From assembly GCA_016124525.1 (NCBI GenBank), contig WGNO01000021.1, forward strand, positions 1 through 64,000: a stretch of 64,000 nucleotides of DNA, written 5' to 3'. The notes beneath the pieces were generated by a model. That model was not told the DNA's origin. It saw only the letters and a list, made by a program, of their open reading frames with translations, and made no database searches. This document shows positions 8,327 to 17,289 of this stretch, piece by piece. The translations under genes were made by a program, and so were the position numbers. Numbering within the stretch: position 1 is the first letter of the stretch; each line of letters begins with the position of its first letter. This stretch comes from Nostoc sp. RI_552 (GTDB lineage Bacteria > Cyanobacteriota > Cyanobacteriia > Cyanobacteriales > Nostocaceae).

Positions 8327-9667
8327 ATGTTAATTTCTGCCAGTTCAGATTTTGTGGCTCTATGCCGAGAACAAATAGCACTGCTAACCGAAGGCCTAGG
8401 AGCATCTTTAAGTGTGGTTTACTTAACACAAGAATTGGTAGATGCTCCCGCTGGTGAGACGAAACTAATTCCTGTGGTGATTTACCCGGAAACAGCACTC
8501 TTACAACCAGGGAAAGAAGTTGCTGAGGTCAGAGTTGGTGATGTTTTGGTAGTACCTGACCAACAAAGTAAATTATTGCAAGCTGGGATGGGATCACGGA
8601 TTTCATCACAGGACACAAAGAAAGCAAATGGTCAAGAACCAGATTTAAAAGAGGAATCAGAGTTTAGTGCAGACCAAATTGTCCTCCCTCTCATCCATGA
8701 AGGTGTAATGATGGGACTATTAGTTACAGGGAGAGAAGATAGGGCATGGAATGAGCAAGAGCAAAGCGAAATTCAAAAAATAGCTCAAACATTAGCCATC
8801 GCTTGTATTTTAGATCAACGCAGAGCTTGGTTACAGCATCAGGTACATCAACACAAAATTCTCCAAGAACAACAGCGAGATTTACTCGATAACTTGCTGC
8901 ACCAGTTTCGTAACCCCCTAACAGCATTACGTACTCTTGGCAAACTACTGTTAAAACGGCTGCGACAAGGCGACCCTAACCGAGAAGTAGGTGCAAATAT
9001 TGTTCGGGAAAGCCATCGCCTGGAAGAATTACTGCGACAGTTTGACAAAGTAATTGATTGGGCAGAAACAGATTTAGGGCCGTTGTCATTACATGAAAAT
9101 GAAGTATTTGTAGAAGCAACTGTAGAAAAAGAACCGAAACCAGCACTATTATTGCCGGGAATGGGAGAGAAAAAAACTGATTGTTTTGTAGTTGATTTAT
9201 TAACACCATTATTAGTTTCAGCTAAAGCAATAGCACAGGAGCGACATCTACAAATAAAAACAGAAATTCACAGAAATTCACCACGGGTAAGAGTCAATAT
9301 CAAAGCATTACAAGAGGTATTCAGCAACATAATTGATAATGCCTTAAAATACACTCCTGAAGGCGGTACAATTGCCATTCAGGCAGGGCAAGAAAAAGCT
9401 AATTATCAAGGAATTGCCATTAGTAATACTGGTCCGGGAATTCCAGCAGAAGATTTAGCTCATTTAGGAGAACGCCATTATCGCGGAGTGCAAGCCCAAA
9501 CTGAAATTCCTGGTACGGGTTTGGGGTTAGCCATCGCCAAACAATTAGTTGAACAAATGCAAGGGGAAATTGAAATTTTCAGCCCTGCAATTAACTCAGC
9601 CATAACTGCACCCCATGCCCCAGGAACCACGTTTATAATTTGGTTGCCGATGACCAATGACCAATAA
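8327..9667 (+). CDS. Sensor histidine kinase (GAF-like, HisKA, HATPase)
   Basis: This is a 446-residue cytoplasmic histidine kinase without membrane segments. Residues 5-165 resemble a GAF-type sensory domain (AGETKLIPVVIYPE and VLPLIHEGVMMGLLV). The H-box is LLHQFRNPLTALRT with the phospho-acceptor His at 192, where the usual Glu after His is Gln. The ATPase part has the N-box (NIIDNALKYTPEGG), the G1 box (NTGPGIP) and the G2 box (GTGLGLAIAK). No response regulator is adjacent, so its partner is unknown. The ATG at 8327 is the first in frame. Confidence 0.93.
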   Translation: MLISASSDFVALCREQIALLTEGLGASLSVVYLTQELVDAPAGETKLIPVVIYPETALLQPGKEVAEVRVGDVLVVPDQQSKLLQAGMGSRISSQDTKKANGQEPDLKEESEFSADQIVLPLIHEGVMMGLLVTGREDRAWNEQEQSEIQKIAQTLAIACILDQRRAWLQHQVHQHKILQEQQRDLLDNLLHQFRNPLTALRTLGKLLLKRLRQGDPNREVGANIVRESHRLEELLRQFDKVIDWAETDLGPLSLHENEVFVEATVEKEPKPALLLPGMGEKKTDCFVVDLLTPLLVSAKAIAQERHLQIKTEIHRNSPRVRVNIKALQEVFSNIIDNALKYTPEGGTIAIQAGQEKANYQGIAISNTGPGIPAEDLAHLGERHYRGVQAQTEIPGTGLGLAIAKQLVEQMQGEIEIFSPAINSAITAPHAPGTTFIIWLPMTNDQ

Positions 9668-10909
9668 CTATCGCAGTGAAACCAGTAAGTTTTGATTGAT
9701 TGTCATTTGTAAATCTGTATCTGGTGCAATGGCGATTAAGTCAACGCTGTTTCTACCAAAGAATAGACCAATCAAACTACCGATAGCCGCACCACCTAAG
9801 ACTTCTTCCGTGGCGATGGCGCGATCGCCTGTCACCGCAGATACTGCAGCCGCAGCACCAGCACCTAAGACAGTATTTTTGATAATTGTATTGGTGCTCG
9901 TACCTTTTTTTATGGTTTCAGTTTTAGTAATTACTTGTGAAGTGGCGTTAATTTTATACTCTTGACCTGTGGTTAAAACTAGCTTTTCAGCAATAAATTG
10001 AGAACCACCTTGAGCAGGTTGGAGTTTACCAACAACTTGACTACCAGCCGGAATAACCACAGTACCTTGTTGAGTAACTATATTTTGGTCTACTGTCAAA
10101 GTCAAAGGTGCTATTTCATCTTTTGTAACCAGAATTTTTTCTGCCTGATCATACTTGACCGGAATAGCAGTTCCCTGGGGAATGGTTACAGATACAGGTG
10201 TGGGTGTATTGGGTTGAAGCGCTACGACATAAGGTGAACTAACTGCCGAGGCTTGATTAGAACTAACTAACGCTTGATATATAAAAGCTGCTACCTGTGC
10301 CCTTGTGGCTGTTGCAGTGGGATTTAAAAACTTAACATTAGGATAGTTCACCACAATTTGCTGTTCAGTGGCGGCGGCGATGGGACTACGCGCCCAGTCA
10401 GCAATGTTAAAGCTATCACTGAAGTATTGCAAAGTTGTTTGGGTATTAGCCCTGGGAGAATAATTTAAACCGTTGGCTAAAGCCACCAAAACTTGCTGGC
10501 GGGGAATATTCTGGTTAGGCTCAAAGCGATTACCCGGATATCCTGATAAGAAACCGATGGTATAAGCCTGGCGAATAGCATTAGATGCCCAAAAATTACT
10601 CGGTACATCCGCAAAATTTATTGCTTGCCGTTGGGGTGCTTTTGAGAAAGCATTGTTAATCATGGCTGCAAATTGAGCGCGGGTTACCGGTTCTTCAGGG
10701 CGGAAGCTACCATCAGGAAAACCAGCAACTATACCTCGCTGTGACAATTGTTGAATGAACTGTGCTGCCCAATAGTTAGATGAAACATCAGAAAATCTAA
10801 TTTGAGCCAAAGATGGTGCTACTGTCATCAAGGGTGCTATAGCCCCTACTGTGACGCTTAAAGCCATAAGTGCAGCAGTTCCAGATTGCCAACGATTTAA
10901 ATTAAACAT
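9668..10909 (-). CDS. S-layer-homology protein with C-terminal glycine-zipper module
   Basis: This is a secreted or envelope protein of 413 residues. An N-terminal signal peptide runs to about residue 36 (cleavage near PSLAQ). Three SLH repeats follow (about 37-95, 97-155 and 160-215), beginning FSDVSSNYWAAQFIQQLSQ, FADVPSNFWASNAI and FSDSFNIADWARSPI. These are expected to bind peptidoglycan-linked polymer. The C-terminal half (about 235-413) is beta-rich and then has a glycine-rich zipper (AVSAVTGD... GGAAIGSLIGLFFGR). The same module makes up the neighbouring protein at 11466-12155, so the two are paralogous by domain sharing. There is no porin barrel. Confidence 0.9.
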   Translation of the reverse strand: MFNLNRWQSGTAALMALSVTVGAIAPLMTVAPSLAQIRFSDVSSNYWAAQFIQQLSQRGIVAGFPDGSFRPEEPVTRAQFAAMINNAFSKAPQRQAINFADVPSNFWASNAIRQAYTIGFLSGYPGNRFEPNQNIPRQQVLVALANGLNYSPRANTQTTLQYFSDSFNIADWARSPIAAATEQQIVVNYPNVKFLNPTATATRAQVAAFIYQALVSSNQASAVSSPYVVALQPNTPTPVSVTIPQGTAIPVKYDQAEKILVTKDEIAPLTLTVDQNIVTQQGTVVIPAGSQVVGKLQPAQGGSQFIAEKLVLTTGQEYKINATSQVITKTETIKKGTSTNTIIKNTVLGAGAAAAVSAVTGDRAIATEEVLGGAAIGSLIGLFFGRNSVDLIAIAPDTDLQMTINQNLLVSLR

Positions 10910-11465
10910 TACTTTTTGCTCCAGTAAAATTAACTTTTCTTTCTGTTATTTATTCAGACCATTTGCTTGTTGATAAGTTCCTTATTTTTGGTTTTTAAGC
11001 ACCAAATTTACTATATTTATTTATCTGTAAATTTTGTAAATACTGTATTTCTAATCTGAAAAATCAATATTCATGCCATTTCTTTTTCATAGTTAGATGG
11101 TTCTAGCGTAGATGTACCTCATTAGCCTGATTCAGCAGGCTTTGTTACTAAGGAATTGCATTAAGATGAGTACTTTACAAATTTAAATGAGATTGTCAAC
11201 TCAAGTAGGTTTCAACTTGAGTTGAATGGTAAGTTAAGAACTCTATTATTCATTACTAATAACAGCCATCTGAAAGAACTTGTATATCTAGTAAGACGCT
11301 AGATTAATAAAAATAGTTGCAATAACAAAATCTAGTAGTACAAGTATTGTCCGACTCGAACTTGGTTTCAGCAGTGCCAAAAGTGAAGGGATGGCCTGGT
11401 CTAGTGAGAGTGGCCATCCCTGATGAGAGAACATTAAAATCACGGAGCCAATATAGTGCAGCTTA
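10910..11465. other. Intergenic region between two module-sharing genes
   Basis: This is 556 bp of AT-rich sequence with no credible ORF. It should contain the promoter of the SLH gene and the terminator of the upstream paralogue (hairpin at 11388-11420). Confidence 0.5.
11388..11420 (-). terminator. Hairpin terminator of the glycine-zipper gene
   Basis: GGGATGGCC (11388-11396) and GGCCATCCC (11412-11420) form a 9-bp GC-rich stem with a 15-nt loop. It lies 45 bases past the stop codon at 11466 on the minus strand, followed on that strand by ttcactttt. Confidence 0.65.
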
Positions 11466-12155
11466 CTAGCGGTCTATGACTAAATCTAAATTAGAGTTAA
11501 GTCCTAATTTCAAATCTTGTTCTGGTCTTAAGACGAACACTTCAGCTTCTTTTTTCCGCAGCACTATACTAGCTAAAGCACCAACAGCCGCACCACCCAG
11601 AGGTTCTAATATTTCAACTTTACGGTTACCTGTAATTAATGAAATTGCAGTAGAAGCACCAGCACCAATGGCGGCATCTGTTAATATTTTGCTACTATCA
11701 TTTTTGCTAATGTTTTCAGTTCTGGTAATTGTCTGAGATGAGGCATTAATTGACTGACCGACACCAGAGGGGAAGACAAGTTTCTGTGCTACGAACCGCA
11801 CACCTCTTACATTCTCACTATTTCTGTTTCTGTTGTTGAAATATACTGGTTCTAGCCGTCCTACAACTTCAGTGTTTCTGGGAATTAAGACATTTCTCTG
11901 ATTATCGGTGATGTCGTTGGATATTTTCAATGTCAGGTCCAATGTTTCGCCACGACTCACAATAATTTTCTCTTTGTCATATGTGACAGGAAAACTTACG
12001 TTAGCATTAGCAGGAATTGTCACTCTTCTGCGCTGACCAATATTATACTGGGCATAAGCAGGGGCAAAGGCAACAATGGGAATAGTAGCAGTGGTAGTAA
12101 TTGCCATGGCCATAACTGCGACAGTTCTAGTTTTCCATTGGTGAAGGGTAGTCAT
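11466..12155 (-). CDS. Secreted protein with the same C-terminal glycine-zipper module
   Basis: This is a 229-residue exported protein with a signal peptide (MTTLHQWKTRTVAVMAMA..., cleavage near PAYAQ). It has no SLH domains, but from residue 40 onward it parallels the C-terminal half of the SLH protein downstream: VTIPANANVSFPVTYDKEKI, then VGRLEP, FVAQKLV, INASSQTITRTENI and a GGAAVGALASIVL zipper. The ATG at 12155 is chosen because the signal peptide follows directly. An in-frame ATG at 12290 would add an implausible 45-residue leader. The function is unknown; an envelope structural role is inferred from export and the shared module. Confidence 0.82.
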   Translation of the reverse strand: MTTLHQWKTRTVAVMAMAITTTATIPIVAFAPAYAQYNIGQRRRVTIPANANVSFPVTYDKEKIIVSRGETLDLTLKISNDITDNQRNVLIPRNTEVVGRLEPVYFNNRNRNSENVRGVRFVAQKLVFPSGVGQSINASSQTITRTENISKNDSSKILTDAAIGAGASTAISLITGNRKVEILEPLGGAAVGALASIVLRKKEAEVFVLRPEQDLKLGLNSNLDLVIDR

Positions 12156-12434
12156 AGTATGGTTGCGCTTTCTGTGTGATGTATGACATGACGATGATTG
12201 ACACAGATTGTTTCTCGTAGTTTTTCCAGGTGATTCTTTTGATAGATATTGAAATTTTTCTGGAAAAATTAGCAAAATAATTTGCTTCACATGAAAAACT
12301 GAGTCATAATATTGTTAAGATTAGTGAAATTACTGAGTTCAGACTAAAATACCTATATTTACATAGGTAAACTATCAAATAGTGCATATGTACTCCTAGT
12401 TAGTAAAACATTTAGATGTGGCGCTGTAGCCTCA

Positions 12435-15400
12435 ATGATTCCAGTACAACTTATCCTCAAAAACTTTCTTAGTTACCGTGATGCAACTTTAGATTTTCGC
12501 GGTTTGCACACGGCTTGTATTTGCGGTTCTAATGGTGCGGGTAAGTCTTCTCTTTTAGAAGCAATCACATGGGCAATTTGGGGTGAAAGCCGTGCCGGTG
12601 TTGAAGATGACGTGATTCATTCAGGTGCGAAAGAAGTTCGGGTTGATTATACTTTTCAATGTAATCAGCAAAAATATCGGGTAATTCGCACCAGAGTTCG
12701 CGGTGCTAGTTGTGTCTTAGAATTTCAAATCGAAACCGCTTCTGGGTTTCGCCCACTGACGGGCAAAGGAATGAGAGCCACACAGGATTTGATTTTAGAA
12801 CACATTAAACTTGATTATGATACTTTCATTAATTCTGCATACTTGCGTCAAGGTCGTGCAGATGAATTTATGATCAAGCGACCCACTGAACGCAAGGAAA
12901 TTTTAGCTGAGTTATTAAAACTCAATCAATATGACCAATTAGAAGAACGAGCAAAAGATTTATCGCGTCATTTTAAAGCTAGGGCTGAGGAGTTAGAACG
13001 TTGTCTGGACTCGAGCAAAATTCAACTACAACAATGGGAAGCTACACAAGCCCAAAAAGCAGAATTAGAAACTGAACTCAATCACTTGCAACAAGTCCAA
13101 GCTTTTGAGAATATCCAATTGCAAAGTTTGCAAGTTGTGCAGCACCAACGCCAAAATTGGCAACAACAACTGAATTTTGTCAGGCAACAACATCAAAATT
13201 TAACTCAAGACAGCGATCGCCTGCAACAAGAACAGTCAGCTGTGCAAATTGATATGTCAAACTTACAAGCTAGATTAAATCAGGAAACTGAAATTAAAAA
13301 TGGCTATACCCAGTATCAAGATTTGCAAGCTCAGGAAGAAGGTTTTGCGACTAAATTTCAAGAACACACCCGCTCAACGGTACTGTTGCAACAAAAACAG
13401 CAACAACTAACAAACCAAGTTCATCAGCTAGAAAGGGAACTACAACAAGTTCAAGGACAATTAGCAGCATTAGAACAACAAGAGTCAGAACTTCAGCACA
13501 CTCTCGATAAATCCAATGAAGTGGAAGCTGCTTTGGTAGAACTCGCAGCCGCCCGTCGCCGCGTGAGTTATTTAGATGAGCTGCAAATGCAAGTTTCTCC
13601 TTTATTACAACAAAGGCAAAACCTGCAAAGTCAACTGGATAGAGTTCATGCTGGTTTAGTAGCACGTCTAGAACAGTTACAAGCTACGGAAATCCAACTA
13701 CAACACTGTTCACAACGTCAACCGCAACTGCAACAAGCGGCGAGAGATTTAGAAATGCAGATTGCACAAATGGAGAAAGACAAAGTTTATCTGCAAAGAG
13801 TACAGGAAAAAGGACAGGAAAGACGGCATTTTATGGAACGTCTCCAAGCTCAACAACGGGAATATGAAAGATTGTTGGGCGAACTCGAGCAAAAATTGCA
13901 AATGCTCCGCACCCCGGATGCAATTTGTCCTTTGTGTGAGCGTCCTTTAGATGAGCACCACTGGAATCGAGTAGTAGACAAAACCAAAGATGAGTATCAG
14001 GATACAGAAGGGCAATTGTGGGTATTTAGGGAACAAATGGCAGTGTCAGACCGAGAAATTCAGCTACTGAGGCAAGAATATCGGGAAATCTTTCATAAAT
14101 TATCCCCTTACGATCACCTCAGAGAGCAAAGAGGTCAATTAGCTGCACAACTGCAATCTATCAGTGATGCTAATCAACAATTACAACAATTGGCTGCTGA
14201 AAAGCAATATCTAGAGCGATCGCTACAACTCGGCGATTATGCTCCTGACAAACAAGCCGAACTGCAACAAGTAGAAGAATATTTACAACAACTGAATTAC
14301 AATGACCAAGACCACGCTTTGGCTCGGAGTGAAGTAGAGCGTTGGCGGTGGGCAGAAATTAAACAAGGGCAAATTAAAGATGCAGCCAAGCGCCAAGCCC
14401 AAATAGCTGCCCGCAAACCAGAGTTGCAAGGGATTATTGCCCAATTACAAGTCAGAATTCAGCACGAACAAACAGAATCTGATTGCGCGAGACAAATTAC
14501 TCAACTTAAGGGTCACATTGCCGAAATTGGTTACAGTTCAGAGCAACATAACAGCCTGCGCCTAGCAGTACGCCAAGCCCAATCTTGGCAATTACCTTAT
14601 CAACAACTATTATCAGCCCAGCAGCAGTATCCCCATTTGCAAAAACGATGGCAGGATTTAGAGGATTCTAGAACCGAGAGATGGCATGAGTTGCAAAAAC
14701 TTGTTAGTCAAATTGAAAGTATAACTCAAGAGTTAGCACAATCAGCTAACCCCATTGAGCAAATCAGCACTTTAGAGCAGCAAATTCAAACACGCCGACA
14801 GCAACTTGATGAAAAAATAGCTAGTTTAGGCCGTTTAGAACAAATGATGCTGCAATTAGAAACACTGCAAACTCAGTATCAGCAACAGCAGCAGGAATTA
14901 CAATCTTGTCGCCACGAACAACGAGTCTATCACGAATTGTCCCAGGCATTTGGTAAAAATGGCATCCAAGCACTCATGATCGAAAACGTGTTGCCTCAAC
15001 TAGAAGCCGAGACAAATCAACTTTTATCACGGCTGAGTGCTAATCAATTGCATGTGCAATTTATCACTCAAAAGTCTGGGCGCAGCGGTAGAGCTAAGAA
15101 AAATGCTAAGTTGATTGACACTCTAGATATTTTAATAGCCGACTCCAGGGGGACGCGAGCTTATGAGACTTATTCGGGTGGGGAAGCATTTAGAATTAAC
15201 TTTGCCATTCGTTTAGCTCTGGCGAAGTTATTGGCACAAAGGGCGGGCGCGGCATTACAATTACTGATTATAGATGAAGGCTTTGGTACACAGGATGCCG
15301 AAGGATGCGATCGCTTGATTGCCTCTATTAATGCCATAGCTTCCGACTTTGCTTGTATTCTTGCTGTTACCCATATGCCCCATCTCAAAGAAGCTTTTCA

Positions 15401-15458
15401 AGCCCGCATAGAGGTAAATAAAACTCAGCAAGGTTCGCAGTTACGTTTGTCCATTTAA
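12435..15458 (+). CDS. sbcC: SbcC/Rad50-type exonuclease subunit
   Basis: SbcC is the SMC-like ATPase that works with the SbcD nuclease on hairpins and double-strand ends. The 1007-residue protein has Walker A GSNGAGKSS (about residues 32-40), a very long Gln-rich coiled coil, the zinc hook CPLC at residues 498-501, a second coiled-coil arm, then the ABC signature YSGGEAFRINFA and Walker B LLIIDEGFGTQD. The length is normal. sbcD is not adjacent. Part of its 3' end is duplicated at 16307-16412 as a decayed fragment. Confidence 0.94.
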   Translation: MIPVQLILKNFLSYRDATLDFRGLHTACICGSNGAGKSSLLEAITWAIWGESRAGVEDDVIHSGAKEVRVDYTFQCNQQKYRVIRTRVRGASCVLEFQIETASGFRPLTGKGMRATQDLILEHIKLDYDTFINSAYLRQGRADEFMIKRPTERKEILAELLKLNQYDQLEERAKDLSRHFKARAEELERCLDSSKIQLQQWEATQAQKAELETELNHLQQVQAFENIQLQSLQVVQHQRQNWQQQLNFVRQQHQNLTQDSDRLQQEQSAVQIDMSNLQARLNQETEIKNGYTQYQDLQAQEEGFATKFQEHTRSTVLLQQKQQQLTNQVHQLERELQQVQGQLAALEQQESELQHTLDKSNEVEAALVELAAARRRVSYLDELQMQVSPLLQQRQNLQSQLDRVHAGLVARLEQLQATEIQLQHCSQRQPQLQQAARDLEMQIAQMEKDKVYLQRVQEKGQERRHFMERLQAQQREYERLLGELEQKLQMLRTPDAICPLCERPLDEHHWNRVVDKTKDEYQDTEGQLWVFREQMAVSDREIQLLRQEYREIFHKLSPYDHLREQRGQLAAQLQSISDANQQLQQLAAEKQYLERSLQLGDYAPDKQAELQQVEEYLQQLNYNDQDHALARSEVERWRWAEIKQGQIKDAAKRQAQIAARKPELQGIIAQLQVRIQHEQTESDCARQITQLKGHIAEIGYSSEQHNSLRLAVRQAQSWQLPYQQLLSAQQQYPHLQKRWQDLEDSRTERWHELQKLVSQIESITQELAQSANPIEQISTLEQQIQTRRQQLDEKIASLGRLEQMMLQLETLQTQYQQQQQELQSCRHEQRVYHELSQAFGKNGIQALMIENVLPQLEAETNQLLSRLSANQLHVQFITQKSGRSGRAKKNAKLIDTLDILIADSRGTRAYETYSGGEAFRINFAIRLALAKLLAQRAGAALQLLIIDEGFGTQDAEGCDRLIASINAIASDFACILAVTHMPHLKEAFQARIEVNKTQQGSQLRLSI

Positions 15459-15710
15459 CATACAGTTCAGTTGAGCTTCGGTTTTACGGACGAGGCAGGT
15501 TGACTTGAGAAGAAACAATATCTATTGTAGAGACTTTCTATGGAAGTTTGTACTCCCTTTCCACTGTTAAATTACTTAAATTTTTCATAACCAACCACAG
15601 AGACACAGAGGAAACAGAGAAAAACATAAGTAATTTTTTAACGGGAAGGGAGTCAATTCTTTGTCGGAGATGTCTATTAGGGAAATAACCAATTACCCGG
15701 ATTTGATTTT

Positions 15711-15731
15711 ACGAATTACGAATTACGAATT
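15711..15731. repeat. Heptameric tandem repeat (acgaatt x3)
   Basis: Three copies of acgaatt run head to tail, ending over the stop codon of the SH3 protein. The same unit, read on the other strand as aattcgt, recurs at 18827-18854 and 63322-63340. Confidence 0.85.
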
Positions 15732-16209
15732 ATTCTACTCGTTCGGTGTTACCTATTTTTACCCAACCTTCTTTTTCACCTTGTATGCGAATCTTTTGCC
15801 ATTTTTTATCCTCACTTTCTTTCAAGACAATTACTTCCTCATTAGCAGCAACCCCACCAATACGTTCAGCAGTTGAGTTTGGTTCAGATCTTACACTCAA
15901 ACCTTCAGGCCAAATAACACGCCCTTGGTAAGCCCCTGGTGGTAATGTTTCCTTAGGAGTAGGAGTAGGAGTAGGAGTAGGTGTTGGTGTTGGTGTAGCT
16001 TTGACCTCAGTCCCTTGAGGAGCTTTATCCTGCAAAACAGAACCATCATTGGCAAAAAGAGGTTTAGTTGGGGGTATGGCAGTTCGATTAACGAAATAAA
16101 GTGCAATTACAGCACCACTACCGATTAAAATAGCGATGGCTAACAAAACTCCTAAGATAAATTTTAGTAAACTAGATAGCACAGTTAAAACCTCATCGTC
16201 AATGGTCAA
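15730..16209 (-). CDS. Membrane-anchored SH3-like domain protein
   Basis: This is a 159-residue protein. A membrane helix at about residues 14-38 is followed by a short linker with a Thr-Pro repeat (about 72-84). The C-terminal SH3b domain (about 90-155) contains LSVRSEPNSTAERIGGVAAN and GWVKIGN. It is probably periplasmic and attached to the inner membrane; bacterial SH3b domains often bind peptidoglycan. The Pro-Thr stretch is encoded by a short perfect repeat (gtaggagtaggagtaggt on the plus strand), a candidate for slippage. It is convergent with sbcC. Confidence 0.82.
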   Translation of the reverse strand: MTIDDEVLTVLSSLLKFILGVLLAIAILIGSGAVIALYFVNRTAIPPTKPLFANDGSVLQDKAPQGTEVKATPTPTPTPTPTPTPKETLPPGAYQGRVIWPEGLSVRSEPNSTAERIGGVAANEEVIVLKESEDKKWQKIRIQGEKEGWVKIGNTERVE

Positions 16210-16306
16210 TAGTCAATAGTAATTCATAATTAAATATTGACCACTGCGATAAAGAATGTACTGGACTAGCTAGCGTAAAATTACGGTAACTTGATGATAA
16301 AAAAGT

Positions 16307-16412
16307 GAGTGCCGTCTTACTATTGCTAATTATTCATGAAGGCTTTGATACACAAGATGCAGAAAGATGCGATCGCCTCTGACTTTGCTTGTATCGTTAC
16401 TGTTACCCCTAG
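16307..16412 (+). pseudogene. Decayed duplicate of the sbcC 3' end
   Basis: The plus strand reads LLLLIIHEGFDTQDAERCDR and then, after a deletion of about 26 bases, DFACIVTVT. This matches the Walker B region of the intact gene (LLIIDEGFGTQDAEGCDR ... DFACILAVT, encoded around 15259-15375). The catalytic Asp-Glu pair has become His-Glu. Nothing upstream or downstream of the fragment continues the similarity, so this is a remnant, not a gene. Confidence 0.85.
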
Positions 16413-16874
16413 CCTGATAGAACTTCCCGACCATAAGCCCGTCGTGCTAGCACCCCTGCAACGACTGTCCACCATAGTAAGCACAGGATATGAACTTAGG
16501 GGGTAGTTGTCAAACCTAAAAATCGGTTGGAAATTGGCTTGACCTATCCAAGCGATTAATTGACCGTAATGATAAGCAGGGGAATAAAGAACCAATTGCT
16601 CAAACCAAGATTGGGGAAACAACGTGGTTGGGTTCCATCCTACCGTGAACAAAATGAAAGCTAGAACTACCAGACTCACCCACTGGACAGACTCAGGTTT
16701 AAAGAGATATCCCAAGGTTAGGATAGGATTGCAGATCTGTTGAGACATGATAGTGCAAGCCACTAGAGATACTGTCCAAAGGATAAATATACCAATAAGT
16801 ATTCGTGATCGTCGGAATAGACTCTCCAGAAAATTCGGCTTAACCGAAGAACTTGAGTGAGCTTGAGAAGTCAT
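16326..16874 (-). CDS. Hypothetical membrane protein, C terminus probably chimeric
   Basis: The 182-residue frame has two clear membrane helices (about residues 26-45 and 64-80) and a conserved-looking stretch SWFEQLVLYSPAYHYGQLIA. Its last 28 residues (TIQAKSEAIASFC...) are read antisense through the decayed sbcC fragment, so the original C terminus was probably lost or replaced. I do not recognise the family. The part up to about residue 150 is likely real; the tail is likely accidental. Confidence 0.55.
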   Translation of the reverse strand: MTSQAHSSSSVKPNFLESLFRRSRILIGIFILWTVSLVACTIMSQQICNPILTLGYLFKPESVQWVSLVVLAFILFTVGWNPTTLFPQSWFEQLVLYSPAYHYGQLIAWIGQANFQPIFRFDNYPLSSYPVLTMVDSRCRGASTTGLWSGSSIRLGVTVTIQAKSEAIASFCILCIKAFMNN

Positions 16875-17289
16875 GAAAAACTGTCATTATTAAAGTTTCC
16901 ATCCACAACTTCACCAGGTACTATATCATTACTTGCTGTATCAGGCTACTCTTAAATTTGTCGATACTATTGTGCCAGATTTTTCCATAGACTACGAGTA
17001 AATACGTAAAAAATATGACTTGATTAAGTAGGGTTTTCCATTTTCAACCCAAGGTTTCCAAGTAAGTTTATGCATATACATAGACATCCCCAATAAAGAA
17101 TGTGGAAGGGCGCCATTAAAATTCTGTATAAACGTTGGGAAAAATTATTAAGTAGGTCAACATTCAACGTAAAATGTGGATAGGGATTGCTTCACTCCAC
17201 TTCGTTCCGTATGGCTAACGCCAAGCTTCCCTAACGCAATGACGTTTTATCTTTAATTAAGTACGTTGACCTACTTAACATCGGAATGA
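16875..17289. other. Intergenic region with inverted-repeat element
   Basis: There is no gene here. The right half holds a 131-bp unit bounded by 14-bp perfect inverted repeats (17148-17278, listed separately). The remainder is AT-rich with no recognised signal. Confidence 0.5.
17148..17278. repeat. 131-bp MITE-like palindromic unit
   Basis: TTAAGTAGGTCAAC (17148-17161) is mirrored by GTTGACCTACTTAA (17265-17278). The interior carries a sequence of the attgcttcactccacttcg type that is common in cyanobacterial intergenic repeats. The terminal TTAA could be part of the repeat or a 4-bp target duplication. No coding potential. Confidence 0.65.

Noticed and set aside
11476..11736. 86-codon plus-strand frame opposite the glycine-zipper gene
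   Set aside because: It is a shadow of the minus-strand gene, which has a signal peptide and a shared module.
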